A DNA stretch of 64,000 nucleotides from the NCBI GenBank assembly GCA_016716745.1, contig JADJVD010000001.1, positions 372,001-436,000 of the forward strand, read 5' to 3'. The DNA comes from Hyphomicrobiales bacterium (lineage in GTDB: Bacteria > Pseudomonadota > Alphaproteobacteria > Rhizobiales > Beijerinckiaceae). The notes under the pieces were generated by a model. The model ran no database searches, was not told the origin of the DNA, and saw only the letters and a program-made list of their open reading frames with translations. The position numbers and the translations under genes were made by a program. Positions 57,008-64,000 of the stretch are shown piece by piece. How positions within the stretch are numbered: position 1 is the first letter of the stretch; each line of letters opens with the position of its first letter.

Positions 57008-57913
57008 ATGACTGAAACGCGGATTTCATCGGAAAAGAAAGAAGTCATCCTCGGGTTCGACCGGCCGTTCGTCGTGATCGGCGAGCGGATCAACCCGACG
57101 GGGCGCAAGTTGCTGGCCGAGGAGATGGCGCGCGGCGACTATTCGCGCGTCGTGGCGGAAGCGCTGGCGCAGGTCGCCAACGGCGCGGTGATGCTTGACG
57201 TCAATGCGGGCATCCCGCTGGCTGACGAACCGCGGATTCTCGCCGAGTGCGTCAAGCTGGTTCAAGACACGGTCGATGTGCCGTTGGCGATCGATTCGTC
57301 GATCGTGGCGGCGCTGGAGGCGGGGCTCGCCGCCTATCGCGGCAGGGCTCTGGTCAATTCCGTGACCGGCGAAGAGGAGCGGCTCGAGCAGGTTCTGCCG
57401 CTGGTGCGCAAGTATCGCGCGGCGGTGGTGGCGATCTCCAACGACGAGACGGGGATTTCACCCGATCCCGACGTGCGGTTCGCCGTGGCCAAGAAGATCG
57501 TCGAACGCGCCGCCGATTACGGCATCGGCCGCGAGGACATCGTCGTCGATCCGCTGGTCATGCCGGTTGGCGCCGTCAATGACGCCGGACGGCAACTGAT
57601 GCGCCTGCTGCGACGGCTCAAGGAGGAGCTGAAGGTCAATACGACATGCGGCGCATCCAACTTCACCTTCGGCCTGCCCAATCGCCGCGGCCTTGGAACA
57701 GCCTTTCTGCCGATGATGATCGGCGCCGGCCTGACGTCGGCCATCATGAACCCCAATCACGCCGAAGACATGCAGGCGGTTTTCGGCGCCAATGTGGTGA
57801 TGGGCGCCGATCCGAACTGCGCCGCCTGGATCCGCCGCTACCGCGAGCCGACGTCGCCCGACGCGGAAGGCGGGCGCGGACGCCGCGAGGGGCGCCGGAG
57901 AAATCGCGACTGA
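57008..57913 (+). CDS. Methyltetrahydrofolate:corrinoid methyltransferase (pterin-binding domain)
   Basis: A 301-residue pterin-binding barrel related to AcsE/MtrH and dihydropteroate synthase. VVIGERINPTGRKLLAEEM is the signature start, followed by VMLDVNAG, LAIDSS, VNSVTGEEERL, VDPLVMPVG and TTCGASNFTFGLPNRR. It moves the methyl group from the corrinoid protein to tetrahydrofolate. The last 20 residues are Arg/Gly-rich (GGRGRREGRRRNRD) and probably disordered. It is the last gene of the plus-strand operon and converges on the DMGDH-like gene. Confidence 0.9.
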   Translation: MTETRISSEKKEVILGFDRPFVVIGERINPTGRKLLAEEMARGDYSRVVAEALAQVANGAVMLDVNAGIPLADEPRILAECVKLVQDTVDVPLAIDSSIVAALEAGLAAYRGRALVNSVTGEEERLEQVLPLVRKYRAAVVAISNDETGISPDPDVRFAVAKKIVERAADYGIGREDIVVDPLVMPVGAVNDAGRQLMRLLRRLKEELKVNTTCGASNFTFGLPNRRGLGTAFLPMMIGAGLTSAIMNPNHAEDMQAVFGANVVMGADPNCAAWIRRYREPTSPDAEGGRGRREGRRRNRD

Positions 57914-58000
57914 CGCAGGGACGACGGCCGGGCGCGGGCTCCAACGAACGCCGCGCCCCGCCCCGCCCGCGCCGTCGGGTCGGCGCGGGGCGCGGGCGCC

Positions 58001-60433
58001 CTAACCTCGCATACGCTGCGCCTGCGGGTCGAACAGCGGCTCCAGCTGCACATGCGCGGGACGACGCTCGCCAAGGATCTCGATTTCCCATTTTGCCGAT
58101 GCATGTTCGGCAAGGGTCTCGCTTGGAACGTAGCCGATGGCCAGCGAACGCTGCATGTGGTGGCAGTAGCCCCCCGATGTGATCCAGCCGACGACGGCGC
58201 CGTCCTTCCAGACGGCTTCGTCCCCGATCGCGTCCGCATCGTCCGCCTCGACGACGAAGGAGACACGCTGGCGCTTCGGCCCTTCGTCGGCCTCGCGCGC
58301 CGCCCCGGCGCGTCCGATGAAGTCATTCTTGGAAAGATCGACGAACCGGCCGAGGTCTGCCTCGAATGGCCCGTAGATCGGCCGGAACTCGCGAGCCCAG
58401 GTGCCGAAGTTCTTCTCTCGCGCCAGCGACATCAGGGCGCGCGAACCGAACGGCCTGATGCCGAACTCCCGACCGGCTTCCCAGAGGGCCTCGAACAGCG
58501 CGACCTGAAACTCCGGCCGAACCCAGATTTCGTAGCCCAGATCGCCGGTGAACGAGATTCGGCCCACCATGGCCGACACCATGCCGATCGTCAGGTCGGT
58601 GCGGAAATCCATGAAACGGAACGCCTTGGCGGAGACGTCGTCGTCAGTCAGCTTCGCCAGCACGTCGCGGGCGCGCGGGCCGGCGATCGACAGACCGGTC
58701 AGCTGCTGGCCGAGCGCGACGATCCGGACCGCGCCGTCTTTCGGCAGGTGCTGCTCGAACCAGCGCATATGGTATCTTTCGGCGGCGCCCGACCCGAAGA
58801 TGAAGAACCGTTCCGGCCCGGCTTTCGCCACCGTGAAATCGCCGATCAGCTTGCCGGCGTGATTGAGCATCGGCGCCAGCGTCAGCCGGCCCGTCTTTGG
58901 CAACTTGTTCGCCAGCATGTGCGACAGCCAGGTTTCCGCATCCGGCCCGGTCACCTCGTACTTGGCGAAGGTGGACGTCTCCGAGATTCCGACGCCCTGA
59001 CGAACCGCCAGGCATTCGGCCTTGACGTGCGGAAAGTCGGTCGAGCGATGGAAGGAGAATTCATCCTCGACGCCCGGCGGCGCGAACCAGAGCGGCGCTT
59101 CGAGCCCCCAGTTGTCGCCCATGACGGCCCCAAGTTCGCGCCATTTGTGATACATCGGCGTGGTGCGCAGCGGCCGCGCCGCCGGCAGTTCCTCGTTGGG
59201 GAAGCGGACGCGAAAACGACGCCCGTAATTCTCGCAAACCTTGGCGTGGGTGTAGGCGCGGTTCGCCCAGTCGCCGAAACGCGAGACGTCCATCGCCCAC
59301 ACATCCATGCCCGGATCGCCGTCGACCATCCAGTTCGACAGCGCGAGCCCGACGCCGCCGCCTTGCGAGAAGCCGGCCATGACGCCGCAGGCGACCCAAT
59401 AGTTGCGCAGGCCGTTGATCGGCCCCACCAGCGGATTGCCGTCAGGGGCAAAGGTGAAGGGCCCGTTGATGACCTGCTTGATGCCGGCCTTCTGGAAAGC
59501 CGGGAAGTGGCGAAAGCCGATCTCGAGATTGTCGGCCATCCGGTCCATGTCGTTGGGCAGCAGCGTCGGCCCGAAATCCCACGGCGTATCTTTCGGCGAC
59601 CACGGCACTCCGTGCTTCTCGTAGGTGCCGAGCAGCATCCCGCCACGTTCCTGGCGCATGTAGATCTCGCCGTCGAAGTCGACCGCATGGAGAACCATCT
59701 TGCCTGTCGTGCGGTTGATCTCGGCGACTTCCGGCATGTCCTCCGTGATCAGGTACTGATGCTCCATCGCGAGGATGGGCAATTCGAGGCCGACCATCCG
59801 GCCGCATTCGCGGGCCCACAGTCCGCCGGCGTTGACGACATGCTCGGCATGGATCGTGCCCTTGTCGGTGACGACGTCCCAGGTCCCGTCCGCGCGCGGA
59901 TTGGTTTCGATGACGCGGGTATGGGTGTAGACCTCCGCGCCGCCCTTCTTCGCCGCGCCGGCGAACGCGTAGGTCGTGCCATTGGGGTCGACGTGCCCCT
60001 GGATCGGATCATACATGGCGCCAGTGAACTGACGCTTGTCGATCAGCGGCAGCAGCCGTTCGGCCTCGTCGAGCGAGACGAGTTCGACCTGCATGCCGAG
60101 ATAACGCCCCTTGGAGCGGATGGCCTTCAGCCATTCCCAGCGCGCCGGCGTCGCCGCCAGCATCAGCCCCTCCGTCATGTGCAGGCCGACGGACTGGCCG
60201 GAGACCTCCTCGATCTCCTTGTAGAGATTGATCGTGTATTGCTGCAGCTTGGCGACGTTGGGATCGCCGTTGACGGTGTGCATGCCGCCCGCCGCATGCC
60301 AGGTCGATCCGGACGTCAATTCGAGACGCTCCAGGAGAACGACGTCGCCCCACCCGCGCTTCGTCAGGTGGTAAAGGACGCTTGTCCCCACCACGCCGCC
60401 CCCGATGACTACCACTCTTGCTGTCGTGCGCAT
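58001..60433 (-). CDS. FAD-dependent dimethylglycine/sarcosine dehydrogenase-like protein
   Basis: An 810-residue flavoprotein. VVVIGGGVVGTSVLYHLTKR is the FAD-binding N-terminus, and LTSGSTWHAAGG contains the His that binds FAD covalently in dimethylglycine dehydrogenase. The second half (from about residue 430) is the GcvT-like folate domain with GISETSTFAKYEV, GDLGYEIWV and KNFGTWAREFRPIYGPFEA. It would oxidise an N-methyl group and give 5,10-methylene-THF. It fits next to a betaine methyltransferase, whose product would be its substrate. Start at ATG 60433, 137 bases after the crotonase gene. Confidence 0.9.
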   Translation of the reverse strand: MRTTARVVVIGGGVVGTSVLYHLTKRGWGDVVLLERLELTSGSTWHAAGGMHTVNGDPNVAKLQQYTINLYKEIEEVSGQSVGLHMTEGLMLAATPARWEWLKAIRSKGRYLGMQVELVSLDEAERLLPLIDKRQFTGAMYDPIQGHVDPNGTTYAFAGAAKKGGAEVYTHTRVIETNPRADGTWDVVTDKGTIHAEHVVNAGGLWARECGRMVGLELPILAMEHQYLITEDMPEVAEINRTTGKMVLHAVDFDGEIYMRQERGGMLLGTYEKHGVPWSPKDTPWDFGPTLLPNDMDRMADNLEIGFRHFPAFQKAGIKQVINGPFTFAPDGNPLVGPINGLRNYWVACGVMAGFSQGGGVGLALSNWMVDGDPGMDVWAMDVSRFGDWANRAYTHAKVCENYGRRFRVRFPNEELPAARPLRTTPMYHKWRELGAVMGDNWGLEAPLWFAPPGVEDEFSFHRSTDFPHVKAECLAVRQGVGISETSTFAKYEVTGPDAETWLSHMLANKLPKTGRLTLAPMLNHAGKLIGDFTVAKAGPERFFIFGSGAAERYHMRWFEQHLPKDGAVRIVALGQQLTGLSIAGPRARDVLAKLTDDDVSAKAFRFMDFRTDLTIGMVSAMVGRISFTGDLGYEIWVRPEFQVALFEALWEAGREFGIRPFGSRALMSLAREKNFGTWAREFRPIYGPFEADLGRFVDLSKNDFIGRAGAAREADEGPKRQRVSFVVEADDADAIGDEAVWKDGAVVGWITSGGYCHHMQRSLAIGYVPSETLAEHASAKWEIEILGERRPAHVQLEPLFDPQAQRMRG

Positions 60434-60569
60434 GTTATGGACTGCTCTTGATCTGGTCGGGATGTGTGGAAATCTTGGACTCGCCGCAGACCCCGGACGC
60501 TTCGTCCGGTCGCCGCGTCTGGCGTCTCGTCGCACTGGCCGCGCGGTCAATGTGCGCAGCCGGCGATAG

Positions 60570-61369
60570 TCAGTTTCCGGTGAACAGCGGCGGACGCCGC
60601 TCCAGGATCGCTGCGACCGCCTCCTCGTGGTCGCGGGTCTGGTGACACGCGCCCTGGTATGTCGCGGCCATTTCGAGCAGCGTGTCGAAGCGGGTGTCTG
60701 GCCTTCCCGGATCAGTCGCTTCGCAAGCCGCAGCGTGCGCGGCGGGTTGACGGAGATGCGTTCGGCGAGCCGCATCGCCTCGCCAAGCAGATCGGCGTTC
60801 GGGACCACGCGCGAGACGAGGCCCCATTCCAGCGCCATTCTGGCGTCGACCGGCTCGCCGGTGAACGACATTTCGCAGGCCCTCGACAGGCCGATGGCGC
60901 GCGGCAGCAGCCATGATCCGCCGTCGCCCGAGATCAGGCCGACCCTGACAAAATTCTCGGCGAACACCGCGTCCTCGCTGGCGATCCGGATGTCGCAGGC
61001 AAAGGCCGTGTCGCAGCCTGCGCCGAAAGCCGGGCCGTTGACAGCGGCGATCGTCGGCACTTCCAGGCGATAGAGCGCGAGCGCCAGGCTCTGGATGCCT
61101 CTGCGATACCCGTCGCGAACGGTCAGCGCGTCGCCGGCGAAGGAGCCTTCGCGGTCGCGCATATGTTTGAGATTGCCGCCGGACGAGAAGGCCTTGCCAG
61201 CGCCGGTGATGATCACCGCGCGCACGTTCATGTCGTCCTGAATCCGCTTGCAATAGCCGACGACAAGATCCGCGACATCCTGGTCGGTGAGCGCGTTGCG
61301 CGTCTCCGGCATGTTGAGCGTCAGCGTGACGACGTGGCCTTGCTGCGCGTAGAGAACCTTCTGCGTCAT
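60570..61369 (-). CDS. Enoyl-CoA hydratase/isomerase (crotonase) family protein, one-base frameshift
   Basis: About 266 residues when corrected. The oxyanion-hole segments GKAFSSGGNLKHM and VNGPAFGAGCDTAFACDI are present. The positions of the two catalytic Glu of crotonase are Asp (GAGCDTA) and Phe (FAENFVRVG), so ordinary water addition is doubtful. Near 60693 the frame slips: LIREGQTP continues in another frame as RFDTLLEMAATYQGA and ends RRPPLFTGN. One missing G/C in a run (GGG for GGGG on the plus strand) explains it. Its start overlaps the stop of the acyl-CoA ligase gene by four bases. Confidence 0.85.
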
Positions 61370-62928
61370 GGGGCTGGGTCCTTGCCATAGGCCGCGAGCA
61401 GCTCGCGCTTGAGCACTTTGCCACTGGGGTTGGTCGGCAGCGCCTCGACGAATTCGTAGCGCTTTGGCCGCTTGTAGGGAGCGATGTCCCGGCTGGACTT
61501 GAAAAATCCGTCGATCTCGTCCGCCGTCAGCCCGGCGGCGCCGCGAACGACGAAGGCGGTGACGATCTGCCCCCACTTCTCGTCGGGCAAACCCAGCACC
61601 GCAGCTTCCTTGACGCCGGGACAGCGATAGAGAATTTCCTCGACCTCGCGCGGGTAGATGTTCTCGCCGCCAGAAATGATCATATCGTCGGCGCGGCCGT
61701 GGAACTGATAGAAGCCGTCGGCGTCCTGGCTCAGAAGATCGCCGGTGTACACCCACCCGTGCTTGAGCTTCTTCGCCGTCTCGACCGGATTGTTCCAGTA
61801 CCCCTGCGTCGCCTGTGGCCCGCGGACAATCAACTGTCCGATCTGGCCGTGGGGGACGGTCTGCTCGGGCGTGATGTCGCGGCCGGGGTCATTGACGACG
61901 ATGCGACATTGGCTGATCAGCGTCGGCTTGCCGCAGGAGCCGAGCCGCGTCAGGGCGTCCTCGGGATGCAGAAGCAGCGTCAGGCTGGCCTCCGTCATGC
62001 CATAGCCGTTGTAGATCTGCGGGCAGAACTCGTTGATCACCCGTTCCATCGTCGAGGCCGCGATCGCGGCGCCGCCGGTGGTGATCACGCGCAGACTGGA
62101 GACGTCGTAGGTCTTGAACTGCGGATGAAACAGCATCTCCTGAATCTGCGTCGGCACGGCGAACAGCGTCGTCGCCCGATGTCTCTCGATCGCCTTCAGC
62201 GTATTCTCGGCTTCGTAGCGTCCCATCACGATATTCGTGCCGCCGACCATCAGGTGCGGGATGAAGAACGCCTGCATGCCGCCGACGTGATAGAGCGGCG
62301 CGATGTGAAGCGCGACATCGGCATGTTGCAGCCCGTATTCCATCACGCAATTGGTCGAGATGGCGATGTCGTTGGCGTGGCTGTGCATCACGCCTTTCGG
62401 CCGTCCGGTGGTGCCGGACGTGTAGACGATGGCCGACAGGTCGCCGGTTGCGGGCGTGAGACGAACCTCCCCGGCGTCGACGGCGTTCTCGATCAACGTA
62501 TCGAAATGATGGTGGCCGGGCGGCGCATTCGCCGGATCGTAGGCGCAGGAAATGAAGTCGTGGACACTGCGGACGCGACGTTGCACCTCGAGCGCGTTTT
62601 CACTCAGAAAGCGCCCGTAGATCAGAACGCGTGCGCCGGAATCCCGCATGATGTGGGCCACTTCGCCGGCGGCCGCCCGGAAGTTGATCGGCACCGCGAC
62701 TGCGCCCAGCATCTGCGTGGCGAAATAGGTGGTGACCGAGTTTTCCGACGTGCTGACATAGAACGCGACGCGATCTGTCGGGCGCACGCCAAGGTCGGCG
62801 AGCGCCTGGGCGAAACGGCGCACGCGGATGTGCCATTCGCGATACGTCCAGCGCCTGTCCTCGTAGATCAACGCGGTGTGGTCTGGATAGCGCTCGACGG
62901 TCTGCACAAAAATGCTGGCAATATCCAT
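61366..62928 (-). CDS. AMP-dependent acyl-CoA synthetase/ligase
   Basis: A 520-residue adenylate-forming enzyme that activates a carboxylic acid as its CoA ester. IVYTSGTTGRPKGVMHSHAN is the AMP/ATP loop, YNGYGMTEASL the second core motif, YTGDLLSQDADGFYQFHGR and the C-terminal Lys in NPSGKVLKREL complete it. It resembles CaiC-type and medium-chain ligases, but substrate cannot be inferred reliably. Transcription runs from the acyl-CoA dehydrogenase through this gene into the crotonase and DMGDH-like genes. Confidence 0.92.
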   Translation of the reverse strand: MDIASIFVQTVERYPDHTALIYEDRRWTYREWHIRVRRFAQALADLGVRPTDRVAFYVSTSENSVTTYFATQMLGAVAVPINFRAAAGEVAHIMRDSGARVLIYGRFLSENALEVQRRVRSVHDFISCAYDPANAPPGHHHFDTLIENAVDAGEVRLTPATGDLSAIVYTSGTTGRPKGVMHSHANDIAISTNCVMEYGLQHADVALHIAPLYHVGGMQAFFIPHLMVGGTNIVMGRYEAENTLKAIERHRATTLFAVPTQIQEMLFHPQFKTYDVSSLRVITTGGAAIAASTMERVINEFCPQIYNGYGMTEASLTLLLHPEDALTRLGSCGKPTLISQCRIVVNDPGRDITPEQTVPHGQIGQLIVRGPQATQGYWNNPVETAKKLKHGWVYTGDLLSQDADGFYQFHGRADDMIISGGENIYPREVEEILYRCPGVKEAAVLGLPDEKWGQIVTAFVVRGAAGLTADEIDGFFKSSRDIAPYKRPKRYEFVEALPTNPSGKVLKRELLAAYGKDPAP

Positions 62929-62956
62929 GATCGTTCCGGGGCGGGCTGGGCCGGGT

Positions 62957-64000
62957 TCAGAGATTGGGTTTGAGCGAGGGCAAATCGGCTGATGCGATGA
63001 GATACTTCGCCATCTCCGACGTGCCGCCGACGATCGGCAAGGCGCGCGAGTCGCGGTAGATCTGCTCGGCGCGCCCATATTCGGCGGTAATTCCGTCGCC
63101 GCCGAGAACCTGCACCGTCTCGTTGGCGCAATATGTGGCCGTCTCCGTGGCGACGAGCTTGGCGATGGCCGCCGGCTTCATCAGGCTCTTGCCGGCGACG
63201 CCGGAGTCGTAGAGCTTGGCGGCGCGATAGGTCAGCAGCTCCGCTGCGTCGATGCGCCAGCTCATCTCGGCGATCTTGCTCCAGATCAGCTGTTTGCAAC
63301 CGAGCTTCTGGCCGAAGGCCTCGCGGGTCTGCGCATGCCGCGTCGCGATGTCGAAGGCGCTGCGCGCCACGCCAAGCCCCGAACCGCCCAGGATGACACG
63401 CTCGAAATTGAACATGCCGACCATGATGCGCGAGCCGGCGTTTGGTTCGCCGAGCAGGTTCTCGGCGGGAACGCGACAGCCGTCGAATTCGACCTCGCCG
63501 ACCACGCAGCCGCGTCGACCCATGAACGTGTAGCGCCGGGGGAAGGAGAGCCCGGGCGTGCCGCGCGGCACCACGACGGCGCTCATGCCCTTGCCGGGCG
63601 GAGCGGTCGGGTCGGTGATGCCGTAGACGATATAGACGTCGGCGACGGCGGCGTTCGAGATGTAGCGCTTGAGGCCATGGATGACGTATTCATCGCGCGC
63701 CGCATCGTACTCGATGCGCGTCTGCATGCCCGACGTGTCGGACCCGGCCGCGGGCTCGGTGACGCAGATGGCGCCGATGGTGTGTCCGTCGACGATGCCC
63801 GGAAGATACCGATCGCGCACAGCCGCGGTGGCGTGACGATGCAGCGGATAGGCGCAGCTCAGGGCCGTCGCGATCGTCGTCTCGAACGCATAATTGATAT
63901 AGGCGGATTCCTCGGAGAGGATGGTCGCATGCGTCAGGCCCGGCCGGGCGAGCGAGCCTCGATACAGGTCGGCGAACATGAGCTTGAGGTAGCCGGCCTC
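62957..64000 (-). CDS. Acyl-CoA dehydrogenase (N-terminus beyond the window)
   Basis: The visible 347 residues cover most of the fold: CVTEPAAGSDTSGMQTRIEY near the FAD/substrate site, REAFGQKLGCKQLIWSKIAE, and the C-terminal VQVLGGDGITAEYGRAEQIY. At the usual catalytic Glu position (EGTSE) the sequence is VGGTSE, but a Glu is present in FNFERVILGG, where isovaleryl-CoA and long-chain dehydrogenases have theirs. It would desaturate an acyl-CoA made by the adjacent ligase. The gene continues past position 64000; the last visible codons upstream read EAGYLKL. Confidence 0.93.
   Translation of the reverse strand, partial: EAGYLKLMFADLYRGSLARPGLTHATILSEESAYINYAFETTIATALSCAYPLHRHATAAVRDRYLPGIVDGHTIGAICVTEPAAGSDTSGMQTRIEYDAARDEYVIHGLKRYISNAAVADVYIVYGITDPTAPPGKGMSAVVVPRGTPGLSFPRRYTFMGRRGCVVGEVEFDGCRVPAENLLGEPNAGSRIMVGMFNFERVILGGSGLGVARSAFDIATRHAQTREAFGQKLGCKQLIWSKIAEMSWRIDAAELLTYRAAKLYDSGVAGKSLMKPAAIAKLVATETATYCANETVQVLGGDGITAEYGRAEQIYRDSRALPIVGGTSEMAKYLIASADLPSLKPNL

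Noticed and set aside
60493..60509. Terminator between the crotonase and DMGDH-like genes
   Set aside because: CCGGACG-CTT-CGTCCGG is a perfect 7-base hairpin but no T run follows on the minus strand, so termination is not supported.

Overview
The window is a high-GC chromosomal segment from an alphaproteobacterium, most likely of the order Hyphomicrobiales (Rhizobiales). The markers are a CcrM-type GANTC methyltransferase, a DivL-type kinase with Tyr in place of the H-box His, a TsaE-sugar kinase fusion, a rhizobial-type PmtA, DapD/DapE, a Flp pilin and an alphaproteobacterial sigma-32 promoter before dnaK. The genus cannot be read from this sequence alone.

Layout. Positions 1-38.2 kb are mostly core genome: cell wall and tRNA modification (TsaE fusion, nucleotidyltransferase), cell cycle (divL, ccrM), SAM cycle (ahcY), arginine (argG), gluconate (gnd, gntK), DNA repair (nth, Ada/MGMT-like), heat shock (dnaK, dnaJ), phospholipid methylation (pmtA), pyrimidine (pyrF), hisS, a MacAB-like exporter, two RidA paralogues and lysine/DAP synthesis (dapD, dapE). 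Inside this part, 10.5-14.0 kb holds a translationally coupled set of genes. It encodes a divergent Lgt-like membrane enzyme, a radical SAM protein resembling the archaeal tetraether lipid synthase (Tes) family, small membrane proteins and an SDR. This is the best candidate here for an undescribed system, probably acting on lipids.

A tRNA-Arg(CCG) at 38.3 kb marks the start of accessory DNA. A 33-bp copy of its 3' end recurs at 47.3 kb. Between the two copies lie a complete kdpFABCDE potassium uptake locus (with an extra 27-codon ORF before kdpF) and a phage-like gene remnant. Immediately right of the second copy is the C-terminal remnant of a serine recombinase whose last codons are written by the att sequence. 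This suggests two elements integrated in tandem at the tRNA.

From 47.9 kb to the right end is a methylated-amine catabolism cluster of lower GC. It holds a RamA-like corrinoid activase, a non-pyrrolysine MttB-family methyltransferase, its corrinoid protein, a methyl-THF:corrinoid methyltransferase, MetF plus a separate zinc-type MTHFR C-terminal protein, PurU, an AraC/GlxA regulator and a dimethylglycine-dehydrogenase-like flavoprotein. An acyl-CoA module follows (acyl-CoA dehydrogenase, ligase, crotonase). Together these could demethylate a betaine to THF-bound one-carbon units that are oxidised or released as formate. The acyl-CoA genes hint that the substrate may be a longer betaine such as gamma-butyrobetaine or carnitine (inference).

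Quality note: dnaK, kdpD (three places), kdpB, the crotonase gene and probably the radical SAM gene carry single-base indels, several in G/C runs. Draft-sequence errors are more likely than pseudogenes, at least for dnaK.
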